5,046 bases of DNA, taken from positions 1 to 5,046 of the forward strand of contig JALWNJ010000164.1 of the NCBI GenBank assembly GCA_026995955.1, given 5' to 3'. This DNA comes from Gammaproteobacteria bacterium (lineage in GTDB: Bacteria > Pseudomonadota > Gammaproteobacteria > J044). Below the pieces are notes generated by a model. The model was not told where the DNA came from. It saw nothing but the letters and a program-made list of their open reading frames with translations, and searched no databases. Positions 1 through 5,046 of this stretch are shown piece by piece (the stretch's first letter is position 1; each line of letters opens with the position of its first letter). The translations under genes and the position numbers were made by a program.

Positions 1-92
1 AGGTGGAGAAGCGCGGCGAAGCCGTGCCCGAGACTGCCCGTGCCCGGCTCGAGCAGTTGTGTTTGGCTTTGGCGGAAAACGCGAATCCCTGA
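1..92 (+). CDS. C-terminal end of an unidentified protein (partial)
   Basis: The third frame is open from the window edge to a TGA at 90-92 and gives a 29-residue tail beginning VEKRGEAVPETARARLEQLC and ending ALAENANP. The other two plus frames also stay open past this point, so the choice rests on codon character: third positions are mostly G or C, as in real genes of this window, and the residues form a plausible charged helix. The gene begins upstream of the window and too little remains to name a family. The following 102 bp contain no obvious T-rich terminator, so read-through toward the next gene cannot be excluded. Confidence 0.5.
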   Translation, partial: VEKRGEAVPETARARLEQLCLALAENANP

Positions 93-122
93 TTCGAATC
101 GCATCAGGCATGTTCAACGAGT

Positions 123-150
123 TTGAAGTTTGCCTTTCGGCGATCAGAAT
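123..150 (+). promoter_or_regulatory. Possible sigma-70-type promoter for the 195-1139 gene pair
   Basis: TTGAAG at 123-128 matches four of six -35 consensus bases. CAGAAT at 145-150 matches four of six -10 bases, with a 16-bp spacer. Transcription would start around 156-158, inside the perfect palindrome at 154-169, which is a classic repressor arrangement. The match is modest and other -10 choices exist (for example AATGAT at 148-153), so this is a proposal only. Confidence 0.25.
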
Positions 151-153
151 GAT

Positions 154-169
154 AGTTTCCTAGGAAACT
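154..169. promoter_or_regulatory. Perfect 16-bp palindrome, probable operator
   Basis: AGTTTCCTAGGAAACT equals its own reverse complement. It lies 25 bp before the start codon of the first unknown gene and just downstream of a possible promoter. Perfect AT-flanked dyads of this length are typical of sites for dimeric helix-turn-helix repressors such as the MarR or TetR families; which family binds here is inference. The centre contains CTAG, a tetranucleotide uncommon in many bacterial genomes, which makes chance occurrence less likely. As RNA it could form only a 6-bp stem with a CUAG loop, so an operator is preferred over a terminator. Confidence 0.5.
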
Positions 170-194
170 TTGTTAACTCAGCCAGGGAGAAAAC

Positions 195-614
195 ATGGAG
201 GTTGACGCGCAAATCGTCATCGGACGACTTCTGCAAATCGCATATTCCACGGACAGTGGGAAGACGGTCTCGCTCCTCAGGTCTTCGGGCAATCTGACCC
301 TCAAGGTGGACAGCAGTGGCCAGGCTGTTCTTAGTGGCAGCATGGGGGCAGTGCGTTTCAATGGTGCCCCCGCGCTTTCCTCCTTTGGGGTACAGGTTGG
401 TGCGGTTTTCGTACGAATGGCATCGGCCGGCTCCGGGCGACTGAGATTGTCCGGAGGTATCCGGGTGCGCGATCATTTTGTGGCTGTCCGTGGCACGGTC
501 GACATCGTAAAACTGATAACAGCCTGTTCTGGCCACGCTTGTGAGGCAGCGCGTCGGCTCCGTGGACGCAGTATGCGTATCGAGAATGCGCTCAGGAACG
601 CCGTGGGGGAGTGA
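195..614 (+). CDS. Unrecognised 139-residue protein, first gene of a two-gene unit
   Basis: I do not recognise this family. The ATG at 195 is preceded by AGGGAG at 184-189 with 5-bp spacing, a good ribosome site that decides the start. The protein has no signal peptide or clear membrane segment. Residues from about 5 to 105 alternate polar and hydrophobic positions with many Gly, Ser and Val, which suggests a beta-rich fold. After about residue 100 the character changes: a hydrophobic stretch (VDIVKLITACSGHACEAA) carries two cysteines four apart, followed by an arginine-rich tail. A helical, possibly membrane-associating or nucleic-acid-touching end is conceivable but unproven. The lipoprotein gene starts 3 bp after its stop, so the two are almost certainly co-transcribed. 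GC content is lower than in the genes to the right, which could indicate acquisition or weak selection. Confidence 0.75.
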   Translation: MEVDAQIVIGRLLQIAYSTDSGKTVSLLRSSGNLTLKVDSSGQAVLSGSMGAVRFNGAPALSSFGVQVGAVFVRMASAGSGRLRLSGGIRVRDHFVAVRGTVDIVKLITACSGHACEAARRLRGRSMRIENALRNAVGE

Positions 615-617
615 TCG

Positions 618-1139
618 ATGAATGCAAGGATGGCAATGGGTCTGTTGTTTCTCTTCGCGTTTCTCCTTTCTGGTTGTGCCAGTGAGCAAATCCAACAGGG
701 TACCGGGTCTGCATGGGAGGCATTTTCCTCGATACAAAGTGCATTGAGTGAAGATGGAGACAGGGCGGAACTGGCCCGGAAGGTAAGCCCCGGTTTGCGC
801 AAGCGGGCCAATGCGTATCCTGACAGTGATGCGGCACTGCATGACCTGCTCTATGCAGCGCTGGTATTGCCGGTAGTCACGGGGCATCATGAGAAGCCTG
901 ACGGTCAGGGCCGCTGCCTGGTCGTCAACGGCTATTCCGAGATCGATCGCCCAGTGGTGGCCGCCATCCGCTTCGTTGCCGTCGATGGTCGCCTGCTGTG
1001 GGATGATGCCTTTGTCTCGCTGCAGGCGCTGCCCGGCGACTTTCCGGATCGGGCCCTGTGCCCGGAGGAGCTGCGGGCGCGGGAGGTCGCGCGCGACCCG
1101 GAGCTGGGACGGGCGCTGAAGGAGCTGGAGCGCCTCTGA
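618..1139 (+). CDS. Unrecognised lipoprotein, 173 residues
   Basis: The first 20 residues form a lipoprotein signal: a short basic N-terminus, a hydrophobic core (GLLFLFAFL) and a lipobox LSGC with the lipidated cysteine at position 20. The following residues are Ala and Ser, not Asp, which favours sorting to the outer membrane by the Lol rule. The mature part has a helical, charged first half (about 30-85) and a more beta-like region (about 98-140). It carries two further cysteines, Cys100 and Cys148, that could pair in the periplasm. No family is recognised. The start is supported by GGGGGAG at 605-611, six bases before the ATG and inside the preceding gene, so translation is probably coupled. 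GC rises sharply along the gene, from about 55% at 661-720 to 75% at 1081-1140 by hand count. Confidence 0.8.
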   Translation: MNARMAMGLLFLFAFLLSGCASEQIQQGTGSAWEAFSSIQSALSEDGDRAELARKVSPGLRKRANAYPDSDAALHDLLYAALVLPVVTGHHEKPDGQGRCLVVNGYSEIDRPVVAAIRFVAVDGRLLWDDAFVSLQALPGDFPDRALCPEELRAREVARDPELGRALKELERL

Positions 1140-1181
1140 GGCACCCTTGAAATCCGCCCCCGCAATGCCCAGCATGGGAGC

Positions 1182-1382
1182 ATGCAGCGCATCCTCGTCA
1201 TCATCGGGCTCGTCGTGCTGGCCATCGGCCTGCTGTGGCCGTGGCTGTCGAAGTTGCCGTTCGGGCGTCTGCCGGGCGACATCGTCATCCAGCGGCCGGG
1301 TTTCACCTTCTACTTTCCCGTCACTACCTCCATCGTCATCAGCCTGGTGCTGAGCCTGATCTTCTGGCTGTTTCGCAAGTAG
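1182..1382 (+). CDS. DUF2905-type small inner-membrane protein
   Basis: This 66-residue protein has the layout of the DUF2905 family: a first membrane helix (about residues 4-24), the signature FGRLPGDIVI (about 27-36), a short aromatic strand (FTFYFP) and a second membrane helix (about 46-64) ending in a basic FRK. Its length is normal for the family, whose function is unknown; the two helices imply inner-membrane location. The ATG at 1182 matches where family members usually begin, and no ATG, GTG or TTG lies just upstream in frame. The ribosome site is poor: the only purine run, GGGAG at 1176-1180, is almost against the start codon. It follows the lipoprotein gene by 42 bp and may be read from the same message. 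Confidence 0.85.
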   Translation: MQRILVIIGLVVLAIGLLWPWLSKLPFGRLPGDIVIQRPGFTFYFPVTTSIVISLVLSLIFWLFRK

Positions 1383-1391
1383 CCGTTCCGG

Positions 1392-1397
1392 TACACT
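1392..1397 (+). promoter_or_regulatory. Candidate -10 element for a leaderless transcript
   Basis: TACACT matches four of six TATAAT positions, including the key first T, second A and last T. It ends 7 bp before the ATG at 1405, so transcription would begin at or next to the start codon. There is no Shine-Dalgarno sequence before that ATG, which is what leaderless translation would explain. No good -35 hexamer is visible 16-18 bp upstream. The element also sits in an imperfect inverted repeat (GGTACA-CT-TGTGCC, 1390-1403). Confidence 0.35.
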
Positions 1398-1404
1398 TGT
1401 GCCC

Positions 1405-1755
1405 ATGATCCGACGCCTGCTTCCCCTGCTGCTGCTCTGCATGCTGGTCCCGGTCCGGGCCGAGCAGCACTGGGTGGTCGACGCCGAGGCCTGGGACCGG
1501 CCGCGCAGTGCACGCATGGTGCTGGGCCTGGAACCGTTGCGCGAGGCGGTGCGCGGGCTGATGCTGTTGCCGGGCAGCCGGCTCGAGATCCGCCATGCCG
1601 GCGGCGAGACGGGCAGCCTTCAGGCCAGCGAGCTGCGCGACTGGCTGATCGGCCTGGGCATCGACCCGGATCGCATCGAGACCGTGCCGGCGCCGGTGCC
1701 GCGCGGACAGATCGAACTTCAGCTCGTATCGCTCGTATCCGAGGAGGACGCATGA
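1405..1755 (+). CDS. Small exported protein of unknown function, faintly OmpA-like
   Basis: The 116-residue protein begins with a clear Sec signal peptide: MIRR, a leucine-rich core, and a probable cut after Ala19 (PVRA before EQHW). A cysteine at 12 is preceded by Leu, so it is not a lipobox. In the mature part, LEIRHAGGE (about 60-68) followed by [16 protein letters not shown] (about 77-92) resembles the strand-helix-strand pattern of OmpA C-terminal domains, where a helix ends in LxxxGI and an R-I pair. The peptidoglycan-binding Asp and Arg residues are not evident, so this is a weak structural guess. A GTG at 1399 is an alternative start, but the ATG gives a better signal peptide. The stop overlaps the next start as ATGA, so it is translationally linked to the hydrolase gene. 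Confidence 0.75.
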   Translation: MIRRLLPLLLLCMLVPVRAEQHWVVDAEAWDRPRSARMVLGLEPLREAVRGLMLLPGSRLEIRHAGGETGSLQASELRDWLIGLGIDPDRIETVPAPVPRGQIELQLVSLVSEEDA

Positions 1756-2591
1756 ACAGGGTAGCTGCCATCCAGATGGCCTCCGGCCCCAAGGTGCCGG
1801 TCAATCTCGAGGAGGCGGAACGCCTCATCGGCCAGGCGGTGCAGGGAGGTGCCGAGCTGGTGGTGCTGCCCGAGAACTTCGCCCTCATGGGCATGACCGA
1901 GCAGGACAAGGTGGAACAGGCCGAGGAGGACGGCAGCGGCCCGATCCAGGACTTCCTCGCGCGCATGGCGGCCAGCCACGGCATCTGGCTGGTGGGTGGC
2001 ACGGTGCCCATCCGCAGCCCCGAGCCGGACAAGGTGTATGCCGCCTGCCTGCTGTACGACGACCGGGGCGAGCGGGTGGCGCGCTACGACAAGATCCATC
2101 TGTTCGATGTGCACCTCGAGGACAGCGGCGAGAGCTACAACGAATCCGAGACCATCCTGCCCGGCGACTGTATCGTGGTGGCCGAGACGCCGTTCGGCCG
2201 GCTGGGACTTGCGGTGTGCTACGACCTGCGCTTCCCGGAGCTGTTCCGCGGCATGCTGGAGCAGGGGGTGGAGCTGGTGGCGCTGCCCTCGGCCTTCACC
2301 GCGCTCACCGGCAAGGCGCACTGGGAATGCCTGATCCGCGCCCGCGCCATCGAGAACCTGGTCTATGTGATCGCGCCGGGGCAGGGCGGCTACCACGTCA
2401 ATGGCCGCGAGACCCATGGCCACAGCATGGTGGTGGACCCCTGGGGCAACATTCTCAACCAGCTCAAGAGCGGCTCCGGCGTGGTACCGGCCGAGGTCGA
2501 TCTGGAGCGGCTGCGCCGCATCCGCAGCAACTTCCCGGCGCTGGAGCACCGGCGCCTGAACTGCAGCATCTCCGGAGCGGGCGGCGCATGA
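1752..2591 (+). CDS. Carbon-nitrogen hydrolase, Nit1-like (probable deaminated glutathione amidase)
   Basis: This is a complete 279-residue nitrilase-superfamily enzyme. The catalytic triad is visible: Glu41 in VVLPENF, Lys114 in [10 protein letters not shown] and Cys156 in [14 protein letters not shown]. Further family blocks are [13 protein letters not shown] (about 127-139), [14 protein letters not shown] and the C-terminal [10 protein letters not shown]. These blocks closely resemble vertebrate Nit1, which hydrolyses deaminated glutathione to alpha-ketoglutarate and cysteinylglycine, a metabolite-repair reaction. The same cytosolic role is the best inference, though generic omega-amidase activity is possible. 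The start is fixed by the ATGA overlap with the preceding gene and GAGGAG at 1741-1746. The end overlaps tldD in the same way. A Nit gene directly before tldD is a common gammaproteobacterial arrangement, as I recall it. Confidence 0.95.
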   Translation: MNRVAAIQMASGPKVPVNLEEAERLIGQAVQGGAELVVLPENFALMGMTEQDKVEQAEEDGSGPIQDFLARMAASHGIWLVGGTVPIRSPEPDKVYAACLLYDDRGERVARYDKIHLFDVHLEDSGESYNESETILPGDCIVVAETPFGRLGLAVCYDLRFPELFRGMLEQGVELVALPSAFTALTGKAHWECLIRARAIENLVYVIAPGQGGYHVNGRETHGHSMVVDPWGNILNQLKSGSGVVPAEVDLERLRRIRSNFPALEHRRLNCSISGAGGA

Positions 2592-4030
2592 GCGAGGCCC
2601 TTCAGCTTGCCCAGGCCCATCTGCTGGCGCCGGCCGAGCTGGACGAGGCCGGCCTGGAACGCGTGCTGGCCGGCCTGCAGTGCGGCGGCGTGGACTATGG
2701 CGATCTCTACTTTCAGCTCAGCCGTTCCGAGTCCTGGGTGCTGGAGGATGGCATCGTCAAGAGCGGCGCCTACCACATCGAGCAGGGCGTGGGCGTGCGT
2801 GCCATCAGCGGCGAGAAGACCGGTTTCGCCTATACCGACGAGCTGCGCCTGCCGGCGCTGGAGGAGGCCTCGCGCGCGGCGCGCGCCATCGCCCGCGGGC
2901 AGGGCGGCGGCCAGGTTCAGGTGCGGCCCGCCAGCGGCATTGACGCGCGTTACCGCCCGCTCGATCCGCTGCAGACGCTGGACGAGGCCGCCCGCATCGA
3001 ACTCCTGCAGCGCGCCGATGCCGAGGCGCGGCGGCTGGATGAACGCATCAGCCAGGTCACGGTGAGCCTGGCAGCGGTTCATGATGTAATCCTCGTTGCC
3101 GCCACCGACGGCACCCTGGCCGCCGATGTGCGCCCGCTGGTGCGCATGAACGTCAGCGTCATTATGGAGCGCGACGGACGCCGCGAGCAGGGCTCGGCCG
3201 GCGGCGGCGGACGGGTCGGCTACGACTGGCTGCTGGAGGGCGAACGCTGGCGCGGGTTCGTCGAGGAGGCGGTGCGCACCGCCTCCGTCAACATGGAGGC
3301 GGTGGAGGCCCCGGCCGGCACCCTGGATGTCGTGCTCGGCCCCGGCTGGCCCGGCGTCCTGCTGCACGAGGCCATCGGCCACGGTCTGGAGGGCGACTTC
3401 AACCGCAAGGGCACCTCGGCCTTTGCCGGGCGCATCGGCGAGCGCGTCGCCGCACCCGGGGTCACGGTGGTCGACGATGGCACGCTCCCCGACCGGCGCG
3501 GCTCGCTGACGGTGGACGACGAGGGTACACCCACCCAATGCACCACCCTGATCGAGGACGGCATCCTGGTCGGCTACATGCAGGACAAGCTCAATGCCCG
3601 GCTGATGGGCATGCAGCCCACCGGCAACGCGCGCCGTGAGTCCTACGCCCACCTCACCATCCCGCGCATGACCAATACCTACATGCTGGCCGGCGCCCAC
3701 GACCCGCAGGAGATCATCGCCTCGGTGAAGAACGGCCTGTACGCCGTCAACTTCGGCGGCGGTCAGGTGGACATCACCTCGGGCAAGTTCGTGTTCTCGG
3801 CCTCCGAGGCCTACCTGATCGAGAACGGTCGCGTCACCCGCCCGGTCAAGGGTGCGACACTGATCGGCAACGGCCCGGATGTGCTCACGCGCGTGAAGAT
3901 GATCGGCAACGATCTCGAGCTCGACGCCGGCGTGGGCGTCTGCGGCAAGGACGGGCAGAGCGTCCCGGTGGGGGTGGGGCAGCCCACCCTGCGCGTGGAC
4001 GGCCTCACCGTCGGCGGCACCCAGAACTGA
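2588..4030 (+). CDS. tldD: TldD, zinc metalloprotease subunit
   Basis: The 480-residue product has the normal TldD length (E. coli 481). TldD pairs with TldE (PmbA) to form a cytosolic protease that degrades unfolded peptides; it removes the leader of microcin B17 and helps degrade the CcdA antitoxin. The metal site is intact: [14 protein letters not shown] supplies His260, Glu261 and His265 of the HExxxH motif, and Cys452 in [11 protein letters not shown] is the expected third ligand. Other hallmark blocks are [43 protein letters not shown] and [15 protein letters not shown]. The N-terminal third is the more variable peptide-cleft domain. The ATG at 2588 overlaps the previous stop (ATGA) with GGAG at 2574-2577 upstream. 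The frame stays open upstream to 2216, but that part is a shadow of the hydrolase gene. No tldE is in the window. Confidence 0.98.
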   Translation: MSEALQLAQAHLLAPAELDEAGLERVLAGLQCGGVDYGDLYFQLSRSESWVLEDGIVKSGAYHIEQGVGVRAISGEKTGFAYTDELRLPALEEASRAARAIARGQGGGQVQVRPASGIDARYRPLDPLQTLDEAARIELLQRADAEARRLDERISQVTVSLAAVHDVILVAATDGTLAADVRPLVRMNVSVIMERDGRREQGSAGGGGRVGYDWLLEGERWRGFVEEAVRTASVNMEAVEAPAGTLDVVLGPGWPGVLLHEAIGHGLEGDFNRKGTSAFAGRIGERVAAPGVTVVDDGTLPDRRGSLTVDDEGTPTQCTTLIEDGILVGYMQDKLNARLMGMQPTGNARRESYAHLTIPRMTNTYMLAGAHDPQEIIASVKNGLYAVNFGGGQVDITSGKFVFSASEAYLIENGRVTRPVKGATLIGNGPDVLTRVKMIGNDLELDAGVGVCGKDGQSVPVGVGQPTLRVDGLTVGGTQN

Positions 4031-4066
4031 TACCCCCTTACCTTACTTGCATCCAGGAGCTCATTC

Positions 4067-4516
4067 ATGAAAAACACCCTCGTCCTCCTGCTCTGCCTGC
4101 TGGCCACCCCGGCCCTGGCAGAGGGTCCGGCACACGCCCGGGAAATCATCCGCCAGCTGCAGTCGCTGGGCTATCAGGCCGAGCTGGAGGGCGGAGACCA
4201 GATCCGGGCCACCCATGGCGACCGGCTCAACCTGCAGCTCAAGGATTTCCGGGGCGGCATCCTGGTGGCCTCCTACTTCGGGCACAAGCCCGATGCCGGC
4301 AAGCACCGGAGCGGCTTTCTCGAGGTCGTCAACCGCCTCAACCGGGGCGCGGTGGCGGCGCGGTTCTACATCGACGAGGATGGGGATCTGGCCATCGAGG
4401 GCTGGTATCCGGGCGAGTACGAGCCGGAGCGCTTCGCTGTCTTCCTGCGCGCTTTCGACGACGAGCGCGACAACCTGGTCCGCAATCTGGATCGGCTCGG
4501 GCGCTACATCGAATAG
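4067..4516 (+). CDS. Exported YbjN-like domain protein
   Basis: This 149-residue protein starts with a Sec signal peptide (MKNTLVLLLCLL) and a probable cut after Ala18 (ALA before EGP). The mature part has an initial helix (REIIRQLQSLGYQAEL), a strand pair (DRLNLQLKDF, GGILVASYF), then LEVVNRLNRGAVAARFYIDEDGDLAIEGWYPG and a final helical segment with FAVFLRAFDDE. The VNxLN helix followed by RFYID-DGDL strands is characteristic of the YbjN family, which has a fold like type III secretion chaperones. E. coli YbjN itself lacks an export signal, so this is the periplasmic variety, with no established role. AGGAG at 4055-4059 lies 7 bp before the ATG. The gene is 36 bp after tldD and probably last in the operon, with a hairpin beginning directly after its TAG. 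Confidence 0.85.
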   Translation: MKNTLVLLLCLLATPALAEGPAHAREIIRQLQSLGYQAELEGGDQIRATHGDRLNLQLKDFRGGILVASYFGHKPDAGKHRSGFLEVVNRLNRGAVAARFYIDEDGDLAIEGWYPGEYEPERFAVFLRAFDDERDNLVRNLDRLGRYIE

Positions 4517-4535
4517 GCCCGCAGCCGCTGCGGGC
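4517..4535. terminator. Hairpin between convergent genes, probable bidirectional terminator
   Basis: GCCCGCAG (4517-4524) and CTGCGGGC (4528-4535) are perfect complements around a three-base loop CCG, giving an eight-pair, very GC-rich stem. It fills almost the whole 22-bp gap between the stop of the YbjN-like gene and the stop of mreD. Neither side is followed by a run of T, so classic intrinsic termination is not certain; it may instead protect 3' ends or mark a Rho-assisted stop. Confidence 0.55.
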
Positions 4536-4538
4536 GGT

Positions 4539-5045
4539 TCAGCTGGTGAGGCGGCAGCGCCGGCGCATGTCGCGCAACAGGATGAACAGCCATGGCCACA
4601 GCAGGGCGCTGGTGACCAGCGGCAGCCAGTAGAGGCTGCTCCCCGGGGCATGGCCGGTGAAGCCGGCCACCAGGAAGGTGGTGAGCCGGTACACCAGCAG
4701 GATGAGCGCGATGCTCACTGCCTGCTGCGACAGCGGCGCCACGCGGATGCGCTGGTGCAGGCGAATGGTGATCCAGGCCGCCAGCACCATCGCCAGCGCA
4801 TGCTGTCCGAGTACCGCGCCGCGCGCCACGTCGAGCAGCAGCCCGAACACCCAGGCCCAGCCCAGCCCGACCCGTTGCGGCAGGGCCATCACCCAGTACA
4901 GCAGCACCATCGGTACCCACAGCGGCCATAGCACCGCCGCCCAGTCCGGCAGCGGCAGCAGGGTGAGCAGCATCGCCGCCAGCAGCGACAGCGGGATGAT
5001 GACCGGGCGGCAGGCGTGGTCGCCCCGGGTTTCTTCGGCCATCAT
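4539..5045 (-). CDS. mreD: MreD, rod shape-determining membrane protein
   Basis: MreD is an inner-membrane subunit of the elongasome, working with MreB, MreC, RodA and PBP2 to guide lateral wall synthesis. The 168-residue product is highly hydrophobic, with about five to six membrane segments (roughly 14-32, 38-56, 62-80, 83-97, 107-128 and 138-157). It matches E. coli MreD (162 residues) in characteristic blocks: LPLPD near 30, LLYWVMALPQRVGLG (48-62), FGLLLDVARGAVLGQHALAM (67-86) and LLWPWLFILLR (148-158). The C-terminus is basic, as expected for a cytoplasmic tail. Two adjacent ATG codons (5045 and 5042) can serve as start; the ribosome site and any upstream extension lie beyond the window. 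By the usual mreBCD order, mreC should follow to the right. The gene converges on the tldD operon. Confidence 0.95.
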   Translation of the reverse strand: MMAEETRGDHACRPVIIPLSLLAAMLLTLLPLPDWAAVLWPLWVPMVLLYWVMALPQRVGLGWAWVFGLLLDVARGAVLGQHALAMVLAAWITIRLHQRIRVAPLSQQAVSIALILLVYRLTTFLVAGFTGHAPGSSLYWLPLVTSALLWPWLFILLRDMRRRCRLTS

Positions 5046-5046
5046 T

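Noticed and set aside
88..108. Hairpin CCTGAT/ATCAGG over the stop of the first partial gene as a terminator
   Set aside because: The stem is only 6 bp with a 9-base loop, an alternative CGAATC/GATTCG pairing competes with it, and no T-run follows.
1166..1184. CCCA-GCA-TGGG mini-hairpin and repeated AGCATG before the DUF2905-type start as a regulatory structure
   Set aside because: A four-pair stem is too weak to claim, and short repeats of this size are expected by chance.
1147..1353. A 68-codon Ser-rich frame overlapping the DUF2905-type gene
   Set aside because: It starts with TTG, has a run of Ser and Cys residues typical of frame-shifted GC-rich DNA, and competes with a clear family match in another frame.
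144..1517. A 457-codon open frame on the minus strand across three genes
   Set aside because: It lies antisense to the 195, 618 and 1182 genes, all of which have better support (ribosome sites, lipobox, family match). Its protein is rich in Arg, Gln, Pro and Asp with no recognisable domain, as expected for a shadow frame.
2216..2587. N-terminal extension of TldD from an upstream start at 2216
   Set aside because: This stretch is out of frame within the catalytic-cysteine half of the hydrolase and encodes Arg/Pro/Gly-rich nonsense. Starting at 2588 gives the family's normal length.
2390..3700. A 436-codon minus-strand open frame inside tldD
   Set aside because: GC-rich codon bias in tldD suppresses stops on the opposite strand. 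The translation is Ala/Gly/His/Gln-rich without known motifs, while the plus strand encodes an intact TldD.
4215..4931. A 238-codon plus-strand frame covering the YbjN-like gene end and mreD
   Set aside because: It crosses the shared hairpin and runs antisense to mreD. The translation is Ser/Ala/Gln/His-rich without motifs, while mreD on the other strand matches its family along its full length.

Overview
The window is high-GC bacterial DNA, almost entirely coding. The TldD, MreD and Nit-type amidohydrolase sequences resemble gammaproteobacterial versions, so the source is most likely a GC-rich gammaproteobacterium (Chromatiales/Ectothiorhodospiraceae-like). That lineage is an inference from protein resemblance and base composition, not from a search.

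Left part (1-1139). The tail of a plus-strand gene ends at 92. A 102-bp intergenic region follows. It is unusually rich in dyad symmetry, including a perfect 16-bp palindrome at 154-169 that looks like a repressor operator. Next come two tightly linked genes I do not recognise: a 139-residue protein (195-614) and, 3 bp later, a 173-residue lipoprotein (618-1139). This part is visibly lower in GC than the rest, and the change to high GC falls inside the lipoprotein gene.

Middle part (1182-4516, plus strand). A 66-residue DUF2905-type membrane protein comes first. It is followed by a 116-residue exported protein with a faint OmpA-like C-terminal pattern, probably expressed from a leaderless transcript. 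That gene overlaps by ATGA with a Nit1-like carbon-nitrogen hydrolase (probable deaminated glutathione amidase), which overlaps by ATGA with tldD, the zinc metalloprotease subunit of TldD/TldE. Thirty-six bases later is an exported YbjN-like protein. These form one probable operon ending at a strong hairpin (4517-4535).

Right part (4539-5045, minus strand). mreD, an inner-membrane subunit of the elongasome, converges on the operon and shares the hairpin. Its start lies at the window edge, so mreBC are probably just outside.

I see no RNA genes, insertion sequences, CRISPR arrays or convincing mobile-element hallmarks. No stretch over 300 bases lacks a gene. The middle and right parts are conserved housekeeping genes. 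The two unrecognised genes behind the palindrome are the most novel part, but their function cannot be read from the sequence.
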